Source of the DNA: Amazonocrinis nigriterrae CENA67
Lineage (GTDB): Bacteria; Cyanobacteriota; Cyanobacteriia; Cyanobacteriales; Nostocaceae
Direction of reading: 5' to 3'
Length of the DNA: 64,000 nt
Assembly: GCF_016056305.1 (NCBI RefSeq)
Contig: NZ_JAECZC010000093.1
Span: forward strand, 62,001-126,000
Below, in pieces: positions 36,386-46,490 of this stretch; within the stretch, counting starts at the first letter, position 1, and every line of letters starts with the position of its first letter. The translations under genes and the position numbers were made by a program. Below the pieces are notes generated by a model. The model ran no database searches and had not been told where the DNA came from. It worked only from the letters and a program-made list of their open reading frames with translations.

Positions 36386-37279
36386 ATGAAAGATATTACT
36401 AAAAGCCAAATTCCAAACCAACAAACTATACAAATTTTGTTTGCTTCATTTACCTGGCTCATATATCTATTATTTGTCCCCTATGTATATGTCCAATTGA
36501 AGATTTTTTCATTATTTTTTATTATCTTCCCAGGAGTTTATTTATTTTGCTGGCTAGCAGTCTTTATGCATGAATGCTGGCATGAATATTTATCCAGTAT
36601 TCACAACAAGTTTTTTTACTTACTTTTATCTTGGATGATGTTTCTCGATCACCAAGTTTTTAGCATAGCTCATCCTTCTCACCATTCTCAAGTAAATACC
36701 TACAAAGATATAGAGTTTCATCCTCTAGGAAAAATTAAAAATCACTTACTACGAGTTATTTATAACTTCTGTGAAATCATTTTAGGGAATATATTTACGG
36801 TTATTCTAGCTACTTATACAATAACGCATCAGCCACAGTTGAAAAAACAATACTCGCATCAACAACTAATAATTTCTATTCTGATGCGGATGATGATTTG
36901 GGGTGGAATTGGTTATAGTTCCCATCTGATATTCCAAGTTACTACGGCTCAGATTGTAATTCCTTATGTGATTACTTGTTGGATGGGATCTCTAGCAGTG
37001 CATCATAGTGAACTGATAGAACATGGAAACCTGATTATAGAAGGAAAATTAGAAGAACGTAATTTAAAAACTCGGAACTTGAAACCGTCTGGTATTTGGG
37101 AAAGATTGTTTTTATTTATCACTCACAATCATTCCTTAGAACATTCATTACACCATGTCAGCCCTAAAATCTACAATCGACCATTTGCTTATGCAAATAT
37201 GATGCCAGATGAAACAGTCTATATTTCCTTTGGTGAATATTTAATCATTCTCAAAGAGATGCTGACAGGCAAATTTTAA
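36386..37279 (+). CDS. Membrane fatty-acid desaturase/hydroxylase family protein
   Basis: 297 residues with four or more membrane helices and the three His boxes of di-iron membrane desaturases: HECWH (62-66), HPSHH (96-100) and HSLEHSLHH (249-257). It is shorter than the Des acyl-lipid desaturases (about 350) and its second box is displaced, so a carotenoid ketolase/hydroxylase-like or a specialised desaturase role is equally possible. Located at the plasma or thylakoid membrane. The start at 36386 follows three direct repeats that may be regulatory. No partner gene. Family call secure, substrate not. Confidence 0.8.
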   Translation: MKDITKSQIPNQQTIQILFASFTWLIYLLFVPYVYVQLKIFSLFFIIFPGVYLFCWLAVFMHECWHEYLSSIHNKFFYLLLSWMMFLDHQVFSIAHPSHHSQVNTYKDIEFHPLGKIKNHLLRVIYNFCEIILGNIFTVILATYTITHQPQLKKQYSHQQLIISILMRMMIWGGIGYSSHLIFQVTTAQIVIPYVITCWMGSLAVHHSELIEHGNLIIEGKLEERNLKTRNLKPSGIWERLFLFITHNHSLEHSLHHVSPKIYNRPFAYANMMPDETVYISFGEYLIILKEMLTGKF

Positions 37280-37397
37280 AAAATTGAACGTCAGACAGAT
37301 TTTACGTAAAGATGAGCTTAACAATTGCAGTGTCAGTTGATTTATAGTGTAAACTGTTGATTCATTCCAAGCCCCATTTGCAAGCAGATATTCAGTT

Positions 37398-39083
37398 ATG
37401 CCAAACGTTCGGTTTGATAAATACTACCGTTACGAAGACCTGACACACATTCTGCACAGTTATGCACAGGAATTCCCTCACTTAGTCCACATAGAAAGTA
37501 TCGGCAAGAGTTACGAAAGTCGTGATATTTGGTTATTGACTGTTACTAACTTTGCTCTTTGTTCACATCAAGAAAAACCAGCCCTGTGGGTTGATGGCAA
37601 TATCCACGCCACCGAACTAGCAGCGTCGAGTGCATTGCTGTACCTTCTGCAAACATTAGTTAAAGGCTACGGCACACATGCAGACATCACCCGTTGTTTA
37701 GACACCCGCACCTTCTACATTTGCCCTCGTGTCAACCCTGACGGTGCTGAATTGGCACTTGCAGAAAAACCAAAATTTATTCGTTCTAGCACCCGTCCCT
37801 ATCCCTATGACGACGAACGCAACGATGGGTTAGTGATGGAAGATATAGATGGCGATGGTCGGATTTTATTGATGCGAATTCCTGATGCCAATGGTGCTTG
37901 GAAAATCTGTCCTACAGAACCTCGTTTATTAGTGCGTCGTGAACCGACAGAAATCGGTGGTCAATATTATCGCGTACTACCTGAAGGCAAGATAGAAAAT
38001 TATGACGGTGTAGAAATTAAAATCCAACGTCCCAAAGAAGGACTAGACTTGAACCGCAATTTTCCAGGGTTGTGGCGGCAAGAATCACAGCAACCAGGAG
38101 CAGGATCTTATCCTTCATCGGAAACAGAAGTGCGATCGCTAGTCCAGTTTATTACAAATCATGCCAATATTACCGGCGCGATTACTTTTCACACCTTCAG
38201 CGGCGTTCTCATCCGCCCTTACACCCACCTCAGTGATGAAGAATTTCCTGTCAATGACCTCCGCACTTACCAGCGCATCGGTGAAAAAGGTACTGAACTT
38301 ACCCAATACCCAGCCATCTCTGCATTCCATGAATTTCGCTATGATCCTAAAGATGCAATCACAGGTACATTTGATGATTGGGTTTATGAATATCAAGGTT
38401 TATTTGCCTGGACAGTAGAAATTTGGAGTCCTCAGCGACAAGCTGGAATTACTAACTATAAATACACAGACTGGCAACGAGAACATCCTTTAGAAGATGA
38501 CCTCAAGCTGCTGCGCTGGAATGATGAACAACTTGCAGGCAAAGGTTATATAGACTGGTATGCCTTCGACCATCCCCAACTCGGTCAAGTCGAACTTGGC
38601 GGTTGGGATAGCATGTATGCTTGGACAAACCCACCCCCGGAATTTCTAGAGAAAGAAATAGCCCGCTTCCCCGACTGGGTAGTGTGGCATCTATTAATCT
38701 CTCCTCGTTTGGAAATTTACGAAGCCAGCATTCATAGCTTGGGTGATAATATGTATCGAGTGCGGCTAGTTGTACAAAATACAGGCTGGCTACCTACCTA
38801 TATAACTCAAAAAGCCTTGGATAAAAAGTTGGTACGAGGTTGTATCTGTGAAATTGAATTGCCTGTTGGTGCAACTTTGGAAACAGGTAAGCTTATAGAA
38901 GATTTAGGTCAATTAGAAGGACGTGCCTACAAGCCTTCATCTCCCACTAGAAGGCAAAGTGACCCAACTAAAGATCGGGCGAAAGTCGAATGGATAATAC
39001 GTGCTACTCTAGGTGGTACAGTTAAACTTTTAGCTCGTCATGAACGTGCTGGAGTTGTGCGTACTGAACTGATAATAGAGTGA
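37398..39083 (+). CDS. M14-family zinc carboxypeptidase
   Basis: 561 residues. Zinc ligands H70 and E73 in GNIHATE, third ligand H265 (TFHTFSG), and catalytic glutamate E341 (WTVEIWSP). No signal peptide is apparent, so it is presumably cytosolic. The C-terminal 200 residues, including a beta-rich part (NTGWLPTY...), lie beyond the peptidase fold. Peptide or murein-peptide cleavage is likely but not determined. It starts 118 bp after the desaturase gene but there is no evidence of shared function. ATG at 37398. Confidence 0.9.
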   Translation: MPNVRFDKYYRYEDLTHILHSYAQEFPHLVHIESIGKSYESRDIWLLTVTNFALCSHQEKPALWVDGNIHATELAASSALLYLLQTLVKGYGTHADITRCLDTRTFYICPRVNPDGAELALAEKPKFIRSSTRPYPYDDERNDGLVMEDIDGDGRILLMRIPDANGAWKICPTEPRLLVRREPTEIGGQYYRVLPEGKIENYDGVEIKIQRPKEGLDLNRNFPGLWRQESQQPGAGSYPSSETEVRSLVQFITNHANITGAITFHTFSGVLIRPYTHLSDEEFPVNDLRTYQRIGEKGTELTQYPAISAFHEFRYDPKDAITGTFDDWVYEYQGLFAWTVEIWSPQRQAGITNYKYTDWQREHPLEDDLKLLRWNDEQLAGKGYIDWYAFDHPQLGQVELGGWDSMYAWTNPPPEFLEKEIARFPDWVVWHLLISPRLEIYEASIHSLGDNMYRVRLVVQNTGWLPTYITQKALDKKLVRGCICEIELPVGATLETGKLIEDLGQLEGRAYKPSSPTRRQSDPTKDRAKVEWIIRATLGGTVKLLARHERAGVVRTELIIE

Positions 39084-40011
39084 TGTTATCTGATCAAAAT
39101 TTACAAGCTATTTCACATAGTTGACTGATGACTGATGACTGATGACTGATGACTGATGACTGATGACTGTCACCAGTTATCGGTCAACAACCCTATCTTT
39201 TAGTTACTGCTGCGTGTAACTTGCTTTATACAGTTTATCTCTCTTTACAGCAATTTTCAAATCAATAGACCATACCACTTCCTACTCCCTACTCCCTACT
39301 CCCAGCCCTAGCTGTGGTCTATGCATCTGAAAATGTCTGTAATATACCTCTTGCAAAAGTCCTTCTTCTAGCATTCTTCTTTACACCTACCCTGCGGGTT
39401 CCGCGTTAGCGGTGCAAGTCGGGAAACCGCAAGGGCGCACTGGCTCAACTTTGTGTGAGGCAAAAAAATATTTATGCAAGAATTCTAATCACTACGAATA
39501 GAGAAAAATACTATCCCCAACCTGAACCTGAAACGAAATCGCATTCCTGATTTTCTCTTTTAATTATAGTTGTTAAAAAAGTATTTAGTAACAAGATTTA
39601 GGGATTATTTTGTGCTGAAACTCACAAGCAAAGAAAAGTACCCTCAAGGGTAATATCACAGATAAATTTCACAATTTATGTTACATTACTAAGCGATCGC
39701 ATTCATCGCCCTGAAAATAAGTAAACCCAAGCTCAGGAAGTAAATAAGTAAATAATGATGAAATTTAGACTGATCATCAGCTTCTTAAACTTGATTGGGC
39801 AGCACTTGCATTTGCGGACGACAATCGTTCAGCTAACAGAATTGACATCAATACATCGGACTTGGAATTACCTCACAGAAAGTCAGCAAACAGCTGTCCC
39901 ACCCTAGAAAGGGATAGCTTTCCTGGCGACTTGGAACATTGGACATGAATCTCTGTTCCCAATTCGCCACACTTTGTCCTGGCATAAACATCTAACAAAG
40001 GAAAAACATCT
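39084..40011. other. 928-bp gap with heptamer array before the RTX gene
   Basis: GACTGAT repeats (about 39124-39168), CTACTCC repeats (about 39284-39303), a dispersed-repeat piece with CAAGTCGGGAAACCGC (about 39410-39440) and HIP1 near 39693. No gene. AAAGGAAA lies about 8 nt before the GTG at 40012. Confidence 0.6.
39124..39168. repeat. GACTGAT heptamer array
   Basis: Six to seven perfect copies of GACTGAT just after the carboxypeptidase gene. Confidence 0.9.
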
Positions 40012-43000
40012 GTGGCTAATTTTATTTACGGTACATCTGGCAATGATACACTCGCTGGTACTGTTATCAATGACTATATTTACGCTGGAGGAGGTAACGA
40101 CTCAGTTAATGGTGGTGCTGGTAACGATAGTCTTGATGGCGATACTGGCAATGACACCCTAAATGGTGGTGATGGCGATGACTCAATTGAAGCCAGTGAT
40201 AGCTATGGCACCGTGAATGTCGAACAAATCGATGGTGGGCAAGGCTATGACTACCTGAGACTTGATAATTCCGCTGCCACTAGCAACTTAACTGTCACCT
40301 ACACCAACTCCACAAATGGTACAGTTTCCAATGGCACTACCTTTAAAAACATAGAAAGTCTCAGGCTAGAAACAGGTAGCGGTAACGACACCATTAATGT
40401 CACTTATGTGGGTGATGCCAACATAGATGGCAATGATGGCAATGATTCCATCACCACAGGCAATGGTAGTGATTACCTTTATGGAGGTAGTGGCAATGAC
40501 ACCCTCAACGCTGGTGCTGGTAACGATACCCTTGGCAATAGCCTTTTTGGTGAGGCTGGTGATGATGTCTTCAATGCAGGTGATGGCGATGACACAATTT
40601 ACGCTAGTGATGGCAGTTTGAACATCGAAAAAATCGACGGTGGGCAAGGCTTTGATTCTCTAGACTGGGATATTTCCGATGCCACTAGTAACTTAACTGT
40701 CACCTACACCAACTCCACAAATGGCACTATCTCTAATGGTTCTACCTTTAAAAATATCGAAAGTCTAGAACTAGCAACTGGTAGCGGCAATGACACAATT
40801 AATGTTACTGCTGCGGGTAATGCAAACATTACTGGCAATGACGGTAATGACTCCATCACCACAGGCAATGGTACAGATACCCTAGATGGTGGTAATGGTA
40901 ATGATACCCTCAACGCTGGCGCTGGTAATGATAACCTTTATGGTGGTGCAGGCAATGACATCCTCAACGCTGGTGATGGCGATGACACAATTTACGCCAG
41001 TGATGGCAGTTTGAACATCGAAAAAATCGACGGTGGGCAAGGCTTTGATTCTCTAGACTGGGATATTTCTGATGCCACTAGTAACTTAACTGTCACCTAC
41101 ACCAACTCCACAAATGGCACCATTTCTAATGGTTCTACCTTCAAAAATATCGAAAGTCTCAGCCTAGAAACTGGTAGCGGCAACGACACCATTAATGTCA
41201 CAGCTGCGGGTAATGCAGACATTAATGGTAATGACGGTAATGACTCTATCACCACGGGCAATGGTTACGATACCCTAGATGGTGGTAATGGCAATGACAC
41301 CCTCAACGCTGGCGCTGGTAACGATAGACTTTCTGATGGTGCGGGAAATGACATCCTCAACGCTGGTGATGGCGATGACAATATTTACATCAATGTAGGT
41401 AGTGCGGGAGTCGAAAAAATTGACGGTGGGCAAGGCTATGACTACCTAGAGTTAGATATAGGCGATCTCACTAGCAACTTAACTATCACCTACACCAGCC
41501 TGGCAAGTGGCACAGTTTCTAATGGTACTACCTTTAAAAATATCGAAAGCCTAAAACTAGTAAGTGGTACCGGCAACGACACCATTAATGTCACAGCTGC
41601 GGGTAATGCAAACGTTGCTGGCAATGACGGTAATGACTCCATCACTACAGGCAATGGTAGGGATACCCTTTATGGAGGTAGTGGCAATGACAGCCTCAAC
41701 GCTGGTGCTGGTAATGATATCCTTGGCGATAGCTATTATGGCGAAGCTGGTAATGATGTCTTTAATGCAGGTGACGGCGATGATAGCATTTACGCCAGTG
41801 ATGGCAGTTTGAATGTCGAACAAATCGATGGTGGACAAGGCTATGACTACCTGAAACTTGATAATTCTGATGCCACTAGCAACTTAACTGTCACCTACAC
41901 CAACTCCACAAATGGCACAGTTTCCAATGGCACTACCTTTAAAAACATAGAAAGTCTCAGGCTAGAAACAGGTAGCGGTAACGACACCATTAATGTCACT
42001 TATGTGGGTGATGCCAACATAGATGGCAATGATGGCAATGATTCCATCACCACAGGCAATGGTAGTGATTACCTTTATGGAGATAGTGGTAATGACACCC
42101 TCAACGCTGGTGCTGGTAACGATACCCTTGGCAATAGCATTTTTGGCGAGGCTGGTAATGATGTCCTAAATGGTGGTGATGGCGATGACTCAATTTACGC
42201 CAGTGATATCTATGGCACCGTGAATGTCGAACAAATCGATGGTGGGCAAGGCTTTGACTACCTGAGTTTAGATAATTCTGCTGCCACTAGTAACTTAACT
42301 GTCACCTACACCAACTCCACAAATGGCACAGTCTCTAATGGCACTACCTTTAAAAATATTGAAAGTCTCAAGCTAGAAACTGGCAGCGGTAACGACACCA
42401 TTAATGTCACTGCTGCAGGTAATGCTGACATTACTGGCAATGGCGGCAATGATTCCATTACTACAGGAAATGGTAACGATAACCTTAGTGGTGGTGATGG
42501 CAATGACACTCTCAACGCTGGCGCTGGTAATGATTACCTTTATGGTGGTGATGAAAATGACAGCCTCAACGCTGGCGCTGGCAACGATTTCCTGAATGGC
42601 GGTGATGGCAATGATGTCATCAATGGTGGTGATGGAGATGACCAAATTGACTATGGTGGGATTTTAGCATCCCCAGGAGTAGACACCATCGATGGTGGGC
42701 TGGGTAATGACAGTTTGGATATTGATTTTTCCTTCAATAGTAACAACTTCACCATCACTTACACCAACACAGCATCGGGAAGCATCTCCAACGGCACAAC
42801 TTTTAAAAATATAGAAAGTTTGACTGTAGAAACCTATACTGGCAACGACACAATCAACCTCAGTGCAGCTACTTATGCTAATGTACAGACCAACGCTGGC
42901 AATGACTCTATTATCACCGGTGGCGGCAACGATTATCTCGAAGGAGGTAATGGCAACGACACCCTCACTAGTGGGGCTGGTGATGACTATATTTCTGATG

Positions 43001-46000
43001 GGTATGGTGTAGACACAATAGTTGCTGGTACAGGTAATGACCGTTTGGATTTGGACATTTCCTCCGCCACTAGCGATTTAACTGTCACTTACACTAGTAC
43101 TACCAGTGGCACAGTGTCCAACGGCACAACATTTCGGGATATTGACCGTTTGTACTTAACAACAGGTATTGGCAACGACAACATTAATGTGACTGCTGCC
43201 AATTTTGCCTCTGTTAATGGTGGTGTTGGTAATGACACTATCACCACTGGCATCGGCGATGATAGCTTGACTGGGGATGATGGTAACGATAGCCTTAATA
43301 GCGGTGCTGGAGATGACAACCTTTCTGGTGGTTATGGTAACGATACCCTAAATGCTAGGGCTGGTAATGACAACCTTTCTGGTGGTGATGGGAATGATAG
43401 CCTCAGTGGTGGGGCTGGCAATGACTCGCTTTATGACGGTTCAGGAGTAGACACAATTAGCGGGGGTTCTGGCTATGACTATCTCAATTTAGATTTTTCC
43501 AATTACATTGTGCCATTAACCGTTACCTACACCAACTCCACAAATGGTACAGTTTCTACTGGCACTAACTTTAGAGAAATTGAAAGCCTGGAACTACAAG
43601 CCGGTAGCGCCAGCGACATTATCAACGTGACTGCGGCAGTTGCAGAAATTTATGGTGGTTACGGTAATGACTCAATTACCACAGGTGCAGGTAACGATAC
43701 GATCTATGGTGGTACGTCCTCTGTTACTGGTTATGGTAATGACACCATCAATGCTGGTGCTGGCAATGACTATATTTATGATGGTCAAGGTGGAGTAGAC
43801 AGTATCGATGGTGGTGCTGGTTTTGACTTTTTACAATTAGACTTGTCTAATTACATTGTCTCTCTCACCGTCAACTACACCAACACCACAAATGGTACTA
43901 TTTCTAATGGCACTACCCTCAAAAACATTGAAAGCTTAAAGTTGTATACAGGTGATGCCAGCGACGTTATCAATGTTTCTGCTGCGGCAGTCGCAGAAAT
44001 TTATGGTGGTTACGGTAACGACTCGATTACTACGGGTGCAGGTAACGATACGATCTATGGTGGTACGTTGTTTGACGGTTATGGTAATGATACCATCAAC
44101 GCTGGGGCTGGCAATGACTATATCTATGATGGTGAAGCTGGAGGAGTAGACAGCATCGATGGTGGCGCTGGCTATGACTACCTAAGTTTAAATTTGTCAG
44201 ATTACATTGTTCCCCTCACCGTCACCTATACCACCTCGACAAATGGTACAGTTTCCAATGGCAGTACCTTTCAAAATATCGAAAGTCTCAGCTTGACAAC
44301 AGGTAGTGCCAGTGACAGTATTAACGTGACTGCGGCGGTTGCATATGTAGATGCTGGTTACGGTAACGACTCAATTACCACTGGTGCAGGTAACGATACT
44401 CTCTATGGTGGTGATGGTAATGATACCCTCAGTGCTGGTGCTGGAGATGACACGATTTACGGTGGTGGGGGAATAGACAGCATTGCTGGTGGCGCTGGCT
44501 ATGACTACTTAAATTTGGATTTGTCTAATTACATTGTCCCCGTGACTGTCACTTACACAGACACTACAAATGGTACAGTTTCTAATGGCACGACTTTTAA
44601 AGAAATAGAAAGTCTCAGCCTGACAACAGGTAGTGCCAGCGATACTATCAACGTAACTGCGGCGGTTGCCTCTGTCAGCGGCGGTTACGGTAACGACTCA
44701 ATTACTACAGGTGCTGGTAACGATAGTCTCTATGGTGGTGATGGTAATGATACTATCAGTGCTGGTGCTGGGGATGATACGATTGATGGCGGTGCAGGAG
44801 TAGACAGCATCGCTGGTGGCACTGGCTATGACTATCTGAGTTTGGATTTGTCTAATTACATTGTCCCCTTGACTGTCACTTACACAAATACTAGCAGTGG
44901 TACAGTTTCCAATGGCACGACTTTTAAAGAAATAGAAAGTCTCAACTTGACAACAGGTAGTGCCAGCGACAGTATTAATGTGACTGCTGCGGTTGCCTAT
45001 GTCAGCGGCGGTTACGGTAACGACTCAATTACTACAGGTGCTGGTAACGATAGTCTCTATGGTGGTGACGGTAACGACACTCTCAATGCTGGGGCTGGCA
45101 ATGACTATATTGATGAAGGTGCAGGAGTCAATACTATTGATGGTGGTACTGGTTCTGACTACCTGAAATTAAATTTGTCTAATTATATTGCCTCCCTCAC
45201 TGTCACCTACACCAGCCTGACAAATGGCACTGTTTCCAATGGCACGACTTTTAAAAACATTGAAGGTCTGGAGTTGAACACAGGTAATGCTAACGACACT
45301 ATTAATGTGAGTGCTGCGAGTTATGCCGTAATTGATGGTGGTGATGGTAATGATGCGATTACTTCTGGTGTAGGTGATGATACACTTTATGGCGGTTATG
45401 GTAACGACTCGATTACTTCTGGTCTAGGTGACGATACAGTCTATGGTGGTCTAGGTAATGACACCATCAATGCTGGGGATGGGGATGACTCAATTTATGA
45501 TGGTGCTGGAGTAGATAATATTAATGGTGGTTCTGGTGCAGACTACCTGAATTTGGATCTTTCCTATGCCACCACAAACTTAAACGTCTCCTACACTAGC
45601 ACCACCAATGGAACAGTTTCCAATGGCATAAAATTTCAAAATATTGAAAGTCTTGCATTATCTACAGGCACTGGCAACGACGTGATTAATGTAACTGCTG
45701 GGGTTGCCTATGTTGAAGGTAATAGCGGTAATGACTCAATTACCACCGGTGCTGGTAACGATACACTCTACGGCAATTTTGATAATGATACTCTCAATGG
45801 AGGTGATGGCGATGATATCTTGTACGGTGGATATGGTTCTGATTCTTTAATTGGTGGTGCCGGTGACGATGTTTTGGTTGGTGAATTTGGCTATGATACC
45901 TTAACTGGCGGTGCTGGTAATGACTACTTTGTTTACTCAGAGTTTACCGAATATAGGGATACAATTACCGACTTTAATACGAGTGCTGATGCGATTGTAC

Positions 46001-46203
46001 TAACATCTTTGTTGCAAAATGCAGGTTATGTTGGTAGTGATGCGATCGCAGATGGATACGTAAAATGGATACAGTCAGGTACAAATACTCTTGTCCAAAT
46101 TGACGTTGATGGTTCAGCAGGTACTTCAGAAGGTTTTGGTACTTTAGTAACTTTGAATAACATCACTGCTACTAACGTCACTGCTAGCAACTTCGTGTTC
46201 TAA
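40012..46203 (+). CDS. Giant RTX (hemolysin-type calcium-binding) modular protein
   Basis: 2063 residues from the GTG at 40012 (AAAGGAAA upstream). Almost the whole protein is RTX nonapeptides (GGxGNDxLx), interleaved with 15 copies of a composite module. Each copy has LTVTYTNSTNGTVSNGTTF, then (K/R)(N/D/E)IESL, then TGSGNDTINVTA and GNDSITTGNG, followed by more RTX. Modules 1-8 and 15 carry SATSNLT; 9-14 carry SNYIVPLT. Copy starts (about): 40270, 40690, 41083, 41472, 41875, 42288, 42735, 43072, 43507, 43855, 44206, 44530, 44860, 45188, 45575. No catalytic domain or N-terminal signal. The C-terminus (YDTLTGGAGNDYFVYSEFTE..., ending NFVF) is a classic type I secretion signal region. Export and calcium-dependent folding are expected; a surface coat or adhesin role is inferred. 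No T1SS genes nearby. Confidence 0.92.
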   Translation: MANFIYGTSGNDTLAGTVINDYIYAGGGNDSVNGGAGNDSLDGDTGNDTLNGGDGDDSIEASDSYGTVNVEQIDGGQGYDYLRLDNSAATSNLTVTYTNSTNGTVSNGTTFKNIESLRLETGSGNDTINVTYVGDANIDGNDGNDSITTGNGSDYLYGGSGNDTLNAGAGNDTLGNSLFGEAGDDVFNAGDGDDTIYASDGSLNIEKIDGGQGFDSLDWDISDATSNLTVTYTNSTNGTISNGSTFKNIESLELATGSGNDTINVTAAGNANITGNDGNDSITTGNGTDTLDGGNGNDTLNAGAGNDNLYGGAGNDILNAGDGDDTIYASDGSLNIEKIDGGQGFDSLDWDISDATSNLTVTYTNSTNGTISNGSTFKNIESLSLETGSGNDTINVTAAGNADINGNDGNDSITTGNGYDTLDGGNGNDTLNAGAGNDRLSDGAGNDILNAGDGDDNIYINVGSAGVEKIDGGQGYDYLELDIGDLTSNLTITYTSLASGTVSNGTTFKNIESLKLVSGTGNDTINVTAAGNANVAGNDGNDSITTGNGRDTLYGGSGNDSLNAGAGNDILGDSYYGEAGNDVFNAGDGDDSIYASDGSLNVEQIDGGQGYDYLKLDNSDATSNLTVTYTNSTNGTVSNGTTFKNIESLRLETGSGNDTINVTYVGDANIDGNDGNDSITTGNGSDYLYGDSGNDTLNAGAGNDTLGNSIFGEAGNDVLNGGDGDDSIYASDIYGTVNVEQIDGGQGFDYLSLDNSAATSNLTVTYTNSTNGTVSNGTTFKNIESLKLETGSGNDTINVTAAGNADITGNGGNDSITTGNGNDNLSGGDGNDTLNAGAGNDYLYGGDENDSLNAGAGNDFLNGGDGNDVINGGDGDDQIDYGGILASPGVDTIDGGLGNDSLDIDFSFNSNNFTITYTNTASGSISNGTTFKNIESLTVETYTGNDTINLSAATYANVQTNAGNDSIITGGGNDYLEGGNGNDTLTSGAGDDYISDGYGVDTIVAGTGNDRLDLDISSATSDLTVTYTSTTSGTVSNGTTFRDIDRLYLTTGIGNDNINVTAANFASVNGGVGNDTITTGIGDDSLTGDDGNDSLNSGAGDDNLSGGYGNDTLNARAGNDNLSGGDGNDSLSGGAGNDSLYDGSGVDTISGGSGYDYLNLDFSNYIVPLTVTYTNSTNGTVSTGTNFREIESLELQAGSASDIINVTAAVAEIYGGYGNDSITTGAGNDTIYGGTSSVTGYGNDTINAGAGNDYIYDGQGGVDSIDGGAGFDFLQLDLSNYIVSLTVNYTNTTNGTISNGTTLKNIESLKLYTGDASDVINVSAAAVAEIYGGYGNDSITTGAGNDTIYGGTLFDGYGNDTINAGAGNDYIYDGEAGGVDSIDGGAGYDYLSLNLSDYIVPLTVTYTTSTNGTVSNGSTFQNIESLSLTTGSASDSINVTAAVAYVDAGYGNDSITTGAGNDTLYGGDGNDTLSAGAGDDTIYGGGGIDSIAGGAGYDYLNLDLSNYIVPVTVTYTDTTNGTVSNGTTFKEIESLSLTTGSASDTINVTAAVASVSGGYGNDSITTGAGNDSLYGGDGNDTISAGAGDDTIDGGAGVDSIAGGTGYDYLSLDLSNYIVPLTVTYTNTSSGTVSNGTTFKEIESLNLTTGSASDSINVTAAVAYVSGGYGNDSITTGAGNDSLYGGDGNDTLNAGAGNDYIDEGAGVNTIDGGTGSDYLKLNLSNYIASLTVTYTSLTNGTVSNGTTFKNIEGLELNTGNANDTINVSAASYAVIDGGDGNDAITSGVGDDTLYGGYGNDSITSGLGDDTVYGGLGNDTINAGDGDDSIYDGAGVDNINGGSGADYLNLDLSYATTNLNVSYTSTTNGTVSNGIKFQNIESLALSTGTGNDVINVTAGVAYVEGNSGNDSITTGAGNDTLYGNFDNDTLNGGDGDDILYGGYGSDSLIGGAGDDVLVGEFGYDTLTGGAGNDYFVYSEFTEYRDTITDFNTSADAIVLTSLLQNAGYVGSDAIADGYVKWIQSGTNTLVQIDVDGSAGTSEGFGTLVTLNNITATNVTASNFVF

Positions 46204-46490
46204 TTCTCAATTTATCTTGCAGCAGCCTTTTTAACCTCAATTCCTAACTAATGTCTAAGTCAGAGAATACCTCTCTGGCTTTTTACATTTTTTGAGTTCA
46301 ACAAGTTGTTTTGACCTCTCCCTACCCCTCTCCTCGCAGGAGAGGGGAGTAATAAGCTAATGTGCATCCAAGTTGCAAAATCACGCTTTTAAGACTGTCA
46401 TTAGTCATTAGTCAAAAGTATTTACAAAGGACTTTGGACTAATGACAAAGGACAACCACTAGGATATTTTCAAATACAAAATATTTCAAT
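46204..46490. other. Gap after the RTX gene with partial repeat
   Basis: Apart from the terminator, 46312-46352 carries GACCTCTCCC...CCCTCTCCTCGCAGGAGAGGGGAG, a core-only relative of the elements at 19688 and 59030. No gene. Confidence 0.55.
46256..46285 (+). terminator. Intrinsic terminator after the RTX gene
   Basis: GTCAGAGA-ATACC-TCTCTGGC stem (with one G-T pair) followed by TTTTTAC, about 55 bp after the RTX stop codon. Confidence 0.6.

Noticed and set aside
40366-43319. Antisense and out-of-frame ORFs within the RTX gene
   Set aside because: Produced by the biased, repetitive codons of the RTX modules; the frame 1 protein is continuous and coherent.
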